This document shows, one piece after another, positions 11,070 to 22,614 of a DNA stretch of 64,000 bases (within the stretch, counting starts at the first letter, position 1; each line of letters begins with the position of its first letter). The DNA is from Bryoerythrophyllum caledonicum (taxonomy: Eukaryota > Streptophyta > Bryopsida > Pottiales > Pottiaceae). Below the pieces are notes generated by a model that saw only the letters and a program-made list of their open reading frames with translations, made no database searches and was not told where the DNA came from. Both the position numbers and the translations under genes were made by a program. The stretch spans positions 13,891,845-13,955,844 of the forward strand of contig OZ020524.1 of the NCBI GenBank assembly GCA_963971425.1. The letters are read 5' to 3'.

Positions 11070-12399
11070 GATAGTTAGAAAAGTTTAGACCCATTCACTT
11101 TCCTTGTTGTGTGGTCAATGTTATCGGCACCTTTATGTAATTTTCTAATCAATGGTGTTCGAAAGTGACTGGGATCTGGCTTCGGCATCTGGAACAGGGA
11201 CTGAGGTAGAGACCGGCTCAACTTGGGGCAGCCTCGAGTGCCTCAACATCACATCATCGTGACCAGCAGGTTTGCAGTAAGTGCTTCCCATTACTGACTG
11301 GTTTTAGGTCCTATGTGATGATTCCTTTCCGGTGCTTACAGTTTCTTAGGTCAGCTTCATAGCGAATGAGCAAAGGACAGTTTTATCCGCAGACTCAACA
11401 GAGCGTAGGAGAACTCGATCGCGACCCTGATGCTGTTGATCTGGTCGAAGGGAGCATGGATAATCAGGAGCAGCACTTCGGGGAAGAGGTACGTTGTCAA
11501 ACCCAAAAATGTCATGTGGATCTTTCGTATAAACCTGCGGCGTTCCTTGAATGTGTTTCTTGGTTTAGGGTTCGCAGATCCCGATGGCTGTTGTCTTGAT
11601 TTGCGGTGGAGGTCCTACCTGAATCAGATTTGTGTTTAGATGAGATGGTATATACGAGGTTGTAGTAAGAACATCGCAGCCATCATTGTGACCTGGAATT
11701 GTCCAGATTGAGAGTCTCGGCCCCGAGAGAGACTTCAGAAGGCTCACGAGCTATAACTGATTGCTAAAGGTGTGTACAAAATATGAATATCGGGATAGAA
11801 TGTGAAGGTCTGTACTGTTTTTGCAGCTTACAATCTTGTGGGTTCGGAATGTGGAATCACAGACACCTTGAGTTTAGTGTGCTTAAGCATTTCATGAATT
11901 CAGCTGAAGAACATTTCTGAATCGATAATAATGGTGTCAATTAGGGGTGAGAGATAGGGGTGATGTTGAGAGATGAAAGGGTCTTTGGCACACGATGATG
12001 CGACCGGCCCAGTTCGGCATCTCAGGTCGTTGTGTAGGCGTGAATATAACTAAGTTCTACTAAGCGCCAACATTAGGTACAGATTATCCAGAACCAATAT
12101 GTCAAACAAATGGTAAAAAGGAAGAGGACCTGTTAAGGCATCAATTTAAGTAGGAATGAGAACAAAGATCTGCGCAGATATGATGGAAATGCTCTCCTTC
12201 TCTCCAGGTGACCGAGTGATCTCTTATCAAAAGGGATTGCTTCTTGGAAGAACATGGCCACCAGTATGATGAAATGTTATAGTTAATGAGTGAAAGTGAA
12301 ATTATTTGTTTGTCCCTATCGATGCCGAGAGACATTTGAGAACTCCATGGACCGCGTTCTGTCAACTCTGCCGTGTGCTGGGGATGAGGGCGATGCAGT

Positions 12400-13570
12400 C
12401 GATCTTGTTGTCTCGAGACCGAGACATACTTGCCGGTAATCCTTGCTTAGAATCATCGACTTCATATGTATAGCCTAAGGATAAAAACTGTTATTTAGTT
12501 CGCGGATATAAGTGTTGACCGAGCAGGCTGGCCATCAAAATCAATTTTCTTTAAAGCCGAATATGAGTGTCTCGGCTCCAAACATGAACTTTGAGAAAAG
12601 TAAAGGTACTTAATTTGTTTCTTACGAAAGTTCATGATGATATCGAGGATGCCTGTTTCGGGACCGAAACTGACATTTATCTGATTCTGTGAAGGAGTCC
12701 GATACCAAGCGCAATAAATGCATTGTTCTAAGTTTAGTTTATATGTTTGATGGTAAGTGATTAGCGTTAAAAGGTTGATTTGAAATGTATTGATTTGAGT
12801 TATTGTGGGTCTCGGTCCTAAAATTCATAAATGGATTGATCATAAATGCCTTCAGAATTAGTTGGTGAGAAGATAAACTTCATGCATTGCACTGAAATGA
12901 GTATGCATTGGAATGCCGCATGCACTATATTGGTCTTAGTTGTTATACTTTGAGTAGGTCTGAACTGGTTTAAGGTTGAGCTTTGACTGTCTCGGGACCG
13001 AGACTAACATATCGATGATTTAGTGAGTAAGGCAAAATATTAATTGCTACATTTAGAGGTACGCTTTGAGTTTTGTTTAGATCTTCGGAAGTAAGTGATT
13101 AGCGTCCAAAGGTAAATTTGAAATGATTTGATGTGAGTTAATGTGAGCCTCGGTCCCGATATACATAAAGTGATGATTAAAAATTGCCTCCAGAAGTTGT
13201 TGTTCATCCCGAAATACTTGCATTGCACTGAAATGAGTATGCATTGGATTGCCACATGCACTCTAAAAAATAGATTCAGTTTTAATCGACTAGGTCTGAA
13301 CTTGTTTTTGAGTTCTGCATTTGACTGTCTCGGGACCGAGACAAACATCTCGATGAATCAGTGAGGGAATGAATATTTAAAAGGCTCACTTTGAGTTACG
13401 CTCTGATATCAGCTACTGTCTTTGGTTGAAAGTGATTAGCTTGCAAAGGTTTCTAATTAAGTTATTGTTGGGAGGTTTTATGGGTCTCGGTCCCGATATA
13501 CGTATAACTTAGGATTACGTTCAAGCATTTCAATTAGATGTCTATGCATTGGAATGCCACATTCACTGTA
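12400..13570. repeat. Degenerate ~335-bp tandem repeat with CTCGGNNCCGAG palindromes, inside a cargo-gene intron
   Basis: Landmarks recur about every 335 bases: ATGCATTGGAATGCCACATGCAC (12902, 13237, 13542 region) and AGTGATTAGCGT. Each unit carries a strong palindrome (12409-12426, 12655-12670, 12989-13004, 13326-13343; best form TGTCTCGGGACCGAGACA) and a weaker half-site GTCTCGGTCC[CT] in between (about 12808, 13148, 13485). Two further palindromes lie in the intron near 15078-15089 and 15552-15565. There is no coding potential. Confidence 0.7.
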
Positions 13571-16500
13571 TAGTTGATCTGATCATAGAAATTGCAGGTG
13601 CCCGGTGTCTCCTTGACAAACTTGTACTTCTAATTTGCAGGTTCAGAATTCTGCTAAGGAGGATGCTCTTGCTGTTTCATCACCGGCGGCGACTCCGGTT
13701 TCTCTGGACAATTCTGAAGAGGGTCAGGATGAGGATGAAGAGGGGCTTGGAGATAGAGATGCATATGAAGGGGATGAAGATGATATCAGGATTCGACAGA
13801 AACTTAATTCCGTTGCCACGATTTCTCGACTGAGAGTCCAACCCCTGAGTTCCTCGAGGTTCAACATTCCCTTATATAGAATGCTGGCCATGCCTATGGT
13901 AAGACCAACTCTCTCAAGTGATCTTGCAAAATTGGAGCGGGAGTTTGTCCATGGGTATAGAGAGGGTGCCTCAGTATTTTATGTCACAATAACAGATGAA
14001 GAAGGCAAAACACATGAGGTGAGTGAAGCTGATAAGGCATCATGGGATCCCATTTGGAGTGCCAAGAATGAAGAATTCAACTCCTTTTTTCTGTCCGTTC
14101 CGGAGTTAGCCAGTTTAAAAAATTTGATGTTCTTCGTTTGTGACGGGAACCATAGGCGGCAGGCTTGGTTGAATCATATTCAACGACTTCACAAAACAGA
14201 TGAGGCCTGGCATTGTTTGGTGGATAGCATCCTCCTTGACACTAAGGGAAAGATTGGTGTTGTTATGCAAGTTATGCATAACATCAACAAGTAAGTATTC
14301 ACCATTATGTAATGCTTATATCTAGGCAAAGTACTTAAAATCTACATTTATTATGATGTGCTTATCTTTACTCTATGATTGACAATTGTAGACATACTGA
14401 AGACTCTCACGTCAAGACCAACATAGTTCACACTCTATTCAGGGTGCAGAAGTATGGACTTATGCCGCTTGAACAGTACCAAGACATATTGACTCCAGCG
14501 GAAATTAAAAGGTGCAAGAAATCTCAAAATGCAAAGAAGACGTGGTATTCGTTAAATCTACATGTATTTACGAACTTCATCTTCCATGTATGCCTCTAAA
14601 GTACTCACTCTGAATGACTTATTCATGCAATTTTTATCATATATTTATTTTCACATATAGCAGGCTGTGGGTAAAGTCTTTGTCTATAAGTCTTGGTCAA
14701 ATGCTGTTATAGATCAGATTGGAGGTTTTCGCTAATTTATTCGGGTTGCACGGGGCTTAGTCAAGGTGCGTGATCAGAGCTTCCCATCTGGGAACTAATT
14801 TGTTTATAGTCAGGTTGTTCGACTGTAGAGGAACCTAATGAACGTTGTAGCTGTAGAATGGAAGAGGTCTGCTAGCAGGTTACGGATAGGCTTAGTGTGA
14901 GGACAGTTGTTTGTTCATATCACTGTACAGGCGTTGCCGGTAATCGGTTCGAGTTTTGATTCAGAATCTTTATGTTAATCTTTAGACCTTCATCATATCG
15001 AGCAAATTGATAAGTCACTCTAGGAAATTGCAATGAAACCATTTGCAGGCCCCTCTTCTTCACAGGTGCAGTTAACCCTCGGTACCGAGACACACATTGA
15101 CACCCTTGTTAGTATTCATGCCTCTAAATGGGCTATGATACTATCATGAATAATATTAAACATAAACCAGTTCTAGGCCAAAGTGAATAGATATAGTCAC
15201 ACTTCTACGACGATCAGTTAATTCAGAATAGGTCTAGTACCAAAGCAGGCGCGGTATAGTATGTAGACAGAATGACCATAATTTGGACGTGCAACTTCAA
15301 GGCTGCGTCAGCCATGAGTTCATCGAATCCATCGTGAGATTGTTCGAATTATTTGCTAGGTTTCAAATTAGTTCCCGACTCTCTCTCAGAAAGCCACAGT
15401 GGCCGGATATTATCTTTCGCTGACAGACCAGGTTAACTATGCTCACAACCACTGATGGCTAACGGATCCCTCAGGTTTGCAACTCGGCTCACGTGAAACG
15501 GTCTTCGTAGTGCTGCTTGGTTTATGTTTTAGCCAAATTCCAAAAGTTCTATCTCGGGACCGAGACATAGTTTGTACAGTATCTTTGGCTCTCGAAATTT
15601 CAGCTCTAAGCGAATCTCCTGGTTCTCATGTATTTAAACATTTTATTGCTCAGGATCGCAGTCATTATTTTCTGACATTTCATATTAGAGTCCGACATTG
15701 ATGCTTGGCGATCTGATGTCGATGCTTGCTAATGCGATTACTCATGTAACTGTTATTTTGCGACATCTGGTACTAGTGATTATAGTCCGTATGATATGGT
15801 TCAGTTATGTACTTTGCATGAAAGTTTCGACTACTTCATATTAATGCTGATATTTTACGTTTTTTTTAATGTTCTCCGATGCATTGATTGTGTTCATTGT
15901 GAATACAGGGTATGTGATTCGAATAGGCTTCTGATATTGGCTACAAAAACTTGTAAAATCTCCATGTATACGATCGTGATCAGAATACCTTATTTGTCGC
16001 AGTTGTTTGATGACAAACTAACTAAGGTAATCCCTTTGCAGCACGAACTCGGACTTGCTGCAGATGAGGGTGTTCGTCAACTTGTTGAGCAAACGGATGG
16101 AGAGGTGAGTGCTGCTAAAAAAGCAGCCGCTATGAAGGTCGCTGCTTCAAAGAGAGCCGAGGCACTTCATAAGAAAATGTCAAAACTAGTTTGTGTGGCA
16201 AACCCAAAGTTGACCGAGGGATGGCTTCGGGAGGTATGTCCACTACTGTAAGGCCCATTTTTCATCCTTCAAGTAATTAAATATATTTTACGATTCTAAT
16301 ATATTGCACTATGGTTCACAGATTGAGCGTCACTATACCCTTAACTCAATTACACCGGAGCTCAACTTAGAGAAATTGCAGTTGATCGCTACTGCAAAAG
16401 AATCACCCGCATTTAAAATCAAATGGTTGGAATATTTCAATTCCTCTGCATCAACACGTGAAGCCCGCAAACTGCCAACCAAGCCTACCAACGAGGAGAA

Positions 16501-16599
16501 ATTACATGCATTCCTAGCCAGGGCATGTTTTTGGGCCGGAGTGAGTACATAACCCCCTATGTACCCTTTAGTTCTGTATAACTTGATTTGAGCAGTTAC

Positions 16600-16793
16600 A
16601 GTAATCTGTCTTGCTCTCGGTTTTTCTCACGGTTTTGTTCTTGGTCATCCTTTTGGTCTTGCTCACTATGATTTCATTCAATAAGCCCGTTATGTTCTCA
16701 GTCTTGTTCTCGGTCTTGCTCACTCTAATTTCAAAAATTATGTCGGTTATGTTCTCAGTCTTGTTCTCGGCCTTGCTCACTCTGTTTCGACAG
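16600..16793. repeat. Short tandem repeat inside cargo-gene intron
   Basis: A ~65-base unit containing GTTATGTTCTCAGTCTTGTT and CTCGGTCTTGCTCACT occurs about 2.5 times, filling most of the 16541-16793 intron up to the acceptor CAG. It explains the spurious reading frames on both strands here. Confidence 0.65.
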
Positions 16794-19700
16794 ATTTTCG
16801 ATCAGGCATCCATTCTCTTTGATGACACTTTGCGCCAAGACAGACTAGCTATCAACTTTGAAATACCCAGCGAGCCCTTGACCTTGGCTGCATACAGTGA
16901 GGACTGTAGAATGAAATTATGGGACAATGCGTTCCCCACCTTCTTCCGAGGGCAAGAGGCTTTTAACAAAACTCTCGAATTTGTGGGTTTCAATGGGACT
17001 GACTTGATTGTGCGAAGAGTACCCTTTCGGTGAGTTTTCTCCTTTAACTACTAGTATTCTTATATTTGGCATAGTAATTTGGATTTTCACATGACCAGTA
17101 TTCCTATGGCACGGTATATAATGAGGAGCTGTTTTTTACCTGCAGGTATTTCAAGTACGATCTCCTTGCATAAGGAGCAATAACAAAAGAAGATCTCCCC
17201 ATATTTCTCTCTGCATGGCTTGACAGGTCGAATTCAACGTGCATGTTCTCAGCAAATCAAGAGCGGACTTGGTCAACCTCACATCTAACAGGAGGTGGAT
17301 GGTACCTCGACAGTGCTCCTAGTTTCACTCCTTCTTTTGAAACTGAACTTAGGAAGTCAAGGGAGGCAGTTGGAGAATCTGGTGTTGAGATGGTTGATTT
17401 ACAGGGCATAGAAGACGAGCACGAGAGGGCAAAGGCCCTCTCGCGACGTCTAGAGGAAGATAGGAAGAAAGCGCTTAGGGTGAAGGAAGCAGAGGAGAAA
17501 GCGGCCCATAAAGACATGGAGAAACTCCAAAAGTCTCTGGAGAAGACTAACAAGAGGGGGAAAAAGAAGATGAACCCCCCTCCAGAGCCCACCTGCGCCT
17601 AGTCCTACTTATGACTCTGGTTCTCATGCTCCTACTCAATCTAGAGGAACCAAACGCGATTCCTCCTACGAGCAGTTAAGCCAAGGAATCCATGTTTTCA
17701 CATCGGCTGAGGAGCATGATGGCAAAGTTGGGGAGTGGATTAAAAACTTCTCACTAGAGGAAGTCCTTGGTGGCGACATGGGCAGCTTGAGTCCTTTATT
17801 TGACGAGTTAAAGAGCTTCATTTCCAAGGTACTACCCTGTTCAACTGCTTTGTTTTGTTGAAGAATTCATTTAATTATATTTTCGAAGATGCACAGTCTA
17901 TACTGTTAGTTGTCAAGTCAAAGGTGCTTACTGAACCTCGCGATGCTCGAATCAAGCTAACCAACTCTAAAATATACTCAAAATTTGCGTCATATTAGTC
18001 AGCAATTCATGAGGAAGTCCAATGTGATCAGTTCTGAACTACATTCTAGATGTGCCAGATTCGAAGCTCGCAGTTTCAGTTTCGGTACAGAGACCTTGGA
18101 TTTGAGGACTGTTTTTTTTTTGGTTTTTTATGATAATTGATTCTGAACCGGGTTAGTAGACTTGCTGCAATATGGACCTGAGCCAGTTCTACCCTCACGG
18201 CTTTGTTCTGTTGTATTAAATCTAATCGAATTTCCTTTGTCAAGTCTTAGTCAAATTCAGTAGCCATTTTAGTTGGACAGTTTCCATTTTAGATGTTTAT
18301 CTATCAGAACGAAACCTGGTTTTATCTTTATATTTGAGAGATTAGTTTTCATTTTTTGGTGTTTAAAAATGTTGTACATATGAGCCCCTGTTCGGTAGAA
18401 TTTTTGACTACTTCCTTAAGTCATTAAACAGTTTCTTACTGTTGACATGTGGTTTATTTGATTACAATTGATGATTTTCTTCTTTTAATATTTTATAGCT
18501 CCAAGTCATGTAATTTGTGCATGTTTTTAAAGATTTGTCTGAGTTTTTTCACGCTCTCAATATTATTTATTCATGCACAGCACTCAAGTGTCAAAGCCCG
18601 ACGCTATAAGGGATCTGCTGCGGAAGTACCCTGTGTGGACTTGATTCTTGCAGATCTTCCTGAGGGCCTTCCTACTTGAGGAATTTCAAATCCACCTTCG
18701 TCTGTTCCTGCCTGGAACATAGAATCTCAAGATTGGTTTCAAACAATCTTTGATTTCGCAGACCATCACCTCCAAGACGATGGGGCGATAATTTTGTTCC
18801 ATCCTTTTCGAATGACTACAAAGTCAAACATTCTTGGGTACTATTCCTCGTATGGATTTGCTGTTCGCAAGGAGTGGTGGGGGATGAACAAGCTTCACCT
18901 GACGTCCCCAATTAATCATGCCTTGACTGTGAGTTCATTTATGAAATTATTTTATTGCTAATTTGATTGATAGATGTATCTTATGTTATGTCTCGTTAGC
19001 TATTCCACATATTCTATGCCATGCAAACTATGTGCAGGCGGATGTCCATTACTCGGTATATACTGCAATGTAATAATTTGTAATCACATTGTCTCACTAG
19101 CCATGATTAGTTATAATGTGGATTAGTGATAATATGTGCTGCTGTAATAGTATGTGATGGAATATGAATGCTGTGGCTGATTTTCTAAGTATGTGCACAC
19201 CATAGTTGACAATCAGACAGCTTGTTTAAATTCGAGTCTGTGATAGTATGTACCACTGATGGCTGATGTGAATCTATGTACATGCAATGGCTGGATAGTG
19301 AGTATGTGCATGCTAGTCGTTGTACGTGTCGTTGAAATTTGACTAGGCCCTGGCTGATGTTACATCCGGTTGTAGCGAATTGGCTGAGACAGAATTCGAG
19401 ATAGCCACGGCAGTTTTAGTGATCCAGTTTGTGAAACTAATCTTCCATTTCATTTGCTGGAATGTGCTTAATGAATTTTATCTTCTTTTGTAAGTAAACT
19501 AAATCACTGTTTTTGTAATCTGTAGACCATGAGGTTTGGGATAACCTTAGTTGTGAGGAGCATTCTGGGAGTGTCTGCTTCTAGATTTTGCTTTCACCAC
19601 ATCCCTGCACTAGACCGTCACGGGATTGATGTGGCACAGGATGACATCCTCCAGAACTTGGTGTCAAGGGAGGATCAGTTAATGGATGGATCCACCCCAT

Positions 19701-20500
19701 GGCGTGGTCCTCGTGAAAAACCCGTCGTCCTTATGCAGATGCTCATTCAGGCATCTTCTTTGCCAGGGGATATTGTTCTAGACTGCTCTACAGCTACGGG
19801 TACGTTTAACATCTCTTCTTATATAAATAAGTAATTGTTGACCATTTCATGTTAATAATTAATTTTTATGGTGATTGAAAACTGAACTTCATTGTTTTCT
19901 TATTTTGCAGGAGCTTCTATTCATGCCTGCCGCAATGTGAACCGTCACATTGCGGCATTAGAGGCTGATAAGGCAATTTTTGAAGCCTTGATCGCTCCTC
20001 TAATTCGATCTACTCCTGCCATAGAAGTGAAATCAGGAGACGCTGTCATCTCAGAGGATCCAGATAGCGAAGTCATTGTTGTTCAGAAGATCATGAAGAA
20101 GTCAAGGTTTAGTAAGTGAGTATAGCTACAATTTCTACTACTAGTGTTATCTTTTCGATTTGCTTTTATATGTAGCGGTTTTATGAACATGTTGTCATTT
20201 GCATTTGCAGAAGCGGTAATCTGAGATACCCTATTCATTGCCCTTTTTTTGTGACCCTAAATTCTATTTAAGTTCTCCAAAGTCCTGGCAACTCCCTTCA
20301 TACGCAAATGACGTTGCCAATGAATTAGCGGAAGGTTCATATCATACATTTAGACCTAAGAAGTTGTTGCTAAGAGGTATAGAGTATGTTGATTTAGAAG
20401 CTATTGAGTCTGAGGATGAAGGCTCCTCAGATGCAGATAGTACAGATTCTAAAGTCTCTGTAGCATTATCTGATAATTGTGATTTCGATTATATGACTTA

Positions 20501-21389
20501 GCTAGAATTTTGTGTCTTCTTGCTTACATAATAATATATTTTTGCATTTGATTGTTCAGTGTTCTTTTAGTGCGGTAATCTTCATGATTTTCCTTAGACA
20601 GTGAATTATATTCTGTAATGCCTTCATAAAAATAGTCATCATTTTCTATTCCTTAGTAATAGGCATCTATATTTTAAAATGTATACACAATGGTTACGTA
20701 ACGTATATCTCTACATTTTGCACTTATAGCTCCGTCATTGATATATATTATTTGATGTTATTTTTAAATTTATTTACTATGTTCCATTCAAGTGGCACAT
20801 ACAATATTCTTACACTCTATCATTCAATAAGACATAGAGGTAAACTACCTCATTATCCACCATAGCATCATCCATGTAACAAAATTTAAAACAAATCCAG
20901 CAGAAAAAAAAAAAAAAAGTTGAAAATGTAGATCAAAACATGAAACAAAGACTAGGGCATCGGGAATAACGGGAAAACAAACCCAAAAAATTAAAGATGA
21001 AAAATATAAAATACCAATACATTTTTAAGAATTACAAAAAATAAGAAGATAGAGTGGAAGAAGAATGGAAGAATAAATAATGAGAAGATAAAAGGAAGAA
21101 GAATGGAAGAATAAAAATAAAATAAAAAATAATCGAAAAAGAATGGAAGAATAAAAAAACAAGAAGATAGAATGGAAGAAGAATGGAAGAATATAAAAAT
21201 TGCACTGTCTATTTTGTATTATAATAATTACACCCTCGCATTCTGAAATTTCTCCCAAGTGCTTGAACCACAGATATAGGCATGATTTTTTCCCTAAGAT
21301 ATTGAATTATATTCAAAATAACTACCAAAACCGCGGTCATAGGGTATGCTTCACGAGACAGCAATTTCCAAAATTACAAAAAAGTTACC
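20501..21389. other. AT-rich right arm of MULE 1 with GGAAGAAGAATGGAAGAATA minisatellite
   Basis: No gene is seen. From about 21040 to 21195 the purine-rich motif AGAAGAATGGAAGAATAAAA repeats four or five times with spacers. The rest is AT-rich DNA between the cargo 3' end and the right TIR. Confidence 0.6.
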
Positions 21390-21439
21390 GCTCACCGCTT
21401 ACAGCTCACCGCTCACCGCTCACTAAATAGCTTTTCCCC
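21390..21439 (-). repeat. Right terminal inverted repeat of MULE 1
   Basis: The GCTCACCGC motif occurs in tandem before AAATAGCTTTTCCCC at the end. Reversed, it aligns with the left TIR from AAGCTATTT through the GCGGTGAGC repeats. The 9-bp duplication AAGGCCTCC starts at 21440. Confidence 0.85.
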
Positions 21440-22614
21440 AAGGCCTCCGAGTTGGTTGAAGCTCCCCGGGTGTATGTGGACGACGTGGAGAGGACGTTGG
21501 GGCAAGTGAGTGGCTTGGTGGGCAATCCACCTAGCCATGGATTGGTGGCAGTAGTCAAGGAGAAGATGGGAGGTGCTAGTGACCTCCGCATCATGAAGCA
21601 GAAGGTGGATCGGCTCAACCTCGACATGGCCAAGGTGAGGAGCCGGGCGTTGGAGGCAGAGAAGGGTTGGAAGGAGGCATGTCTCCAAGCCAATGCCTCA
21701 GCATCAGCGTTACAGCAGGTGGAGGAGGCCTTGCACTTTCCAACAGATGCAGTGTTGAAGGCCAAGATGTTCGATGCCAAGTTGGAGAGAGATGGCCATA
21801 TCTCCAGCAAGAGGGTCATCGCTTTCATGGTGGAGCAGACGGTGAAGCTGGAGACAGCTTATGCTAACATAAGGATGTTGGTGAGTAACCTCACCCACAT
21901 CCTGCCCAAGATCGTGGAGGAAGCTGATGGCACGGGCCAGGATGACGATTCTGGTTCGGAGGCTGATTTGGAGAGGCAAGACTCGGGTGACCAAGGCCTT
22001 CCAAAGGGAAAGGGTGTGATTGATCTGGATAGCCCGGTTCTGCCCTCACGGACTCCACTTGTGGGAGTCACTGCCTGCCATTCTCCTTCAGATGTCACCA
22101 CACAGGTACAGAGCGTGAGGAAGGAGCGCACGGGTGCCACGATGGAGCCTCCGCGCACGGCTCTTCCTTGCCAGTTTTCCCTTGGAGACCCCGGTCGCAC
22201 CACATCGACCGTTGCCCCTTTGCAGGGCATGTCTCCTTTTAGGAAGACCACTAGCGAGAGTTCAGCTTACTTGCACCTTCCAGTACGGACTGAGGGCAAG
22301 TTGGGACACACCTCCGTTCAGGAGGTCTTCATTGGGACTCCGAGCCAGGTACCGGTCCCTCCGGTCCTGTCTGAGCCTCACCAGGGCACTACTTCCGTGC
22401 TACTCACTCCGGTGGCCCGGATGCCACGTTGACTTCGATGGAGGGCGTGCCTCGGTCATCCATGGCCGGATCGGCACCCTCTTCATCTGTAGATATGTTA
22501 TCCCCTCATGGGACGCTCGCGACGGCCGCGGCTCTCCCGACTTCGAGCAACAGCGCGAATAAGCGGAAGGGGAGGGAAGAGAAGAGAAGACTTGAGGAGT
22601 TGACCCAGAAGTAG
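21440..22614 (+). CDS. Family-B retroelement ORF, second part (coiled coil and Ser/Thr/Pro-rich tail)
   Basis: It resumes directly after the MULE duplication. It encodes the coiled-coil half (KMGGASDLRIMKQKVDRL, ASASALQQVEEALHFP, KMFDAKLERDGHISSKRVI, VSNLTHILPKI) followed by an acidic linker and a Ser/Thr/Pro-rich region ending in a basic KRKGREEKRRLEEL. It is collinear with the minus-strand copy at 36215-35103. Part of a broken retroelement. Confidence 0.55.

Larger units (their letters stand above)
11366..20500 (+). pseudogene. MULE cargo gene: ParB/sulfiredoxin-like domain + coiled coil + beta-class amino-methyltransferase-like domain (intron-rich, decayed)
   Basis: Proposed exons, from splice signals and frame continuity: 11366-11488, 13641-14290, 14392-14587, 14664-14765, 16042-16233, 16322-16540, 16794-17029, 17146-17828, 18581-18928, 19526-19799, 19911-20115, 20211-20500. 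The domains in order are an acidic N-terminus; a ParB/Srx-like fold (VFYVTITD ... MFFVCDGNHRRQAW); a helical middle; a coiled coil (about 17380-17570, EDEHERAKALSRRLEEDRKK); and a beta-class methyltransferase order, with a motif IV-like LILADLPEG, then DDGAIILFHPF, then motif X/I-like KPVVLMQMLIQ and DIVLDCSTATG and ACRNVNRH...ALEADKAIFEAL. Phage and plasmid ParB-methyltransferase fusions are known; such a cargo in a plant-type MULE is not known to me. Stops lie at 14733-14735, 17171-17173 and 18677-18679, and frame slips near C and T runs (about 17590, 20245). DLPE replaces the usual catalytic DPPY, so activity is doubtful even if intact. Confidence 0.6.
4952..21439. mobile_element. 16.5-kb Mutator-like element (MULE 1) carrying a ParB-like/methyltransferase-like cargo gene
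   Basis: The ends are inverted repeats of roughly 50 bases. The left reads GGACGAAGCTATTTTGCGAG and continues with GAGCGGTGAGCAGTGAGCGG. The right, reversed, reads GGGGAAAAGCTATTTAGTGA and continues with GCGGTGAGCGGTGAGC. The 9-bp duplication AAGGCCTCC flanks both. The interrupted family-B ORF continues on both sides, which confirms the boundaries. Inside are a minus-strand MULE transposase gene (9346-5685) and a divergent plus-strand cargo gene filling 11.4-20.5 kb, with the shared upstream region at about 9.4-11.3 kb. Plant MULEs often capture foreign gene pieces (Pack-MULEs). Here the cargo is long, still intron-containing and multi-domain. The transposase copy is decayed, so movement would need a source in trans. 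Confidence 0.88.

Noticed and set aside
12400-13570. Regularly spaced palindromes that could suggest a CRISPR-like array
   Set aside because: The intervals are themselves repeated (~335-bp units), the palindromes vary, and the setting is a eukaryotic intron. It is a tandem repeat, not a CRISPR array.
16568-17033. Hydrophobic frame and Asn/Lys/Thr repeat frame near 16.6-16.8 kb
   Set aside because: Both arise from the intronic tandem repeat; only 16794-17029 is taken as exon.
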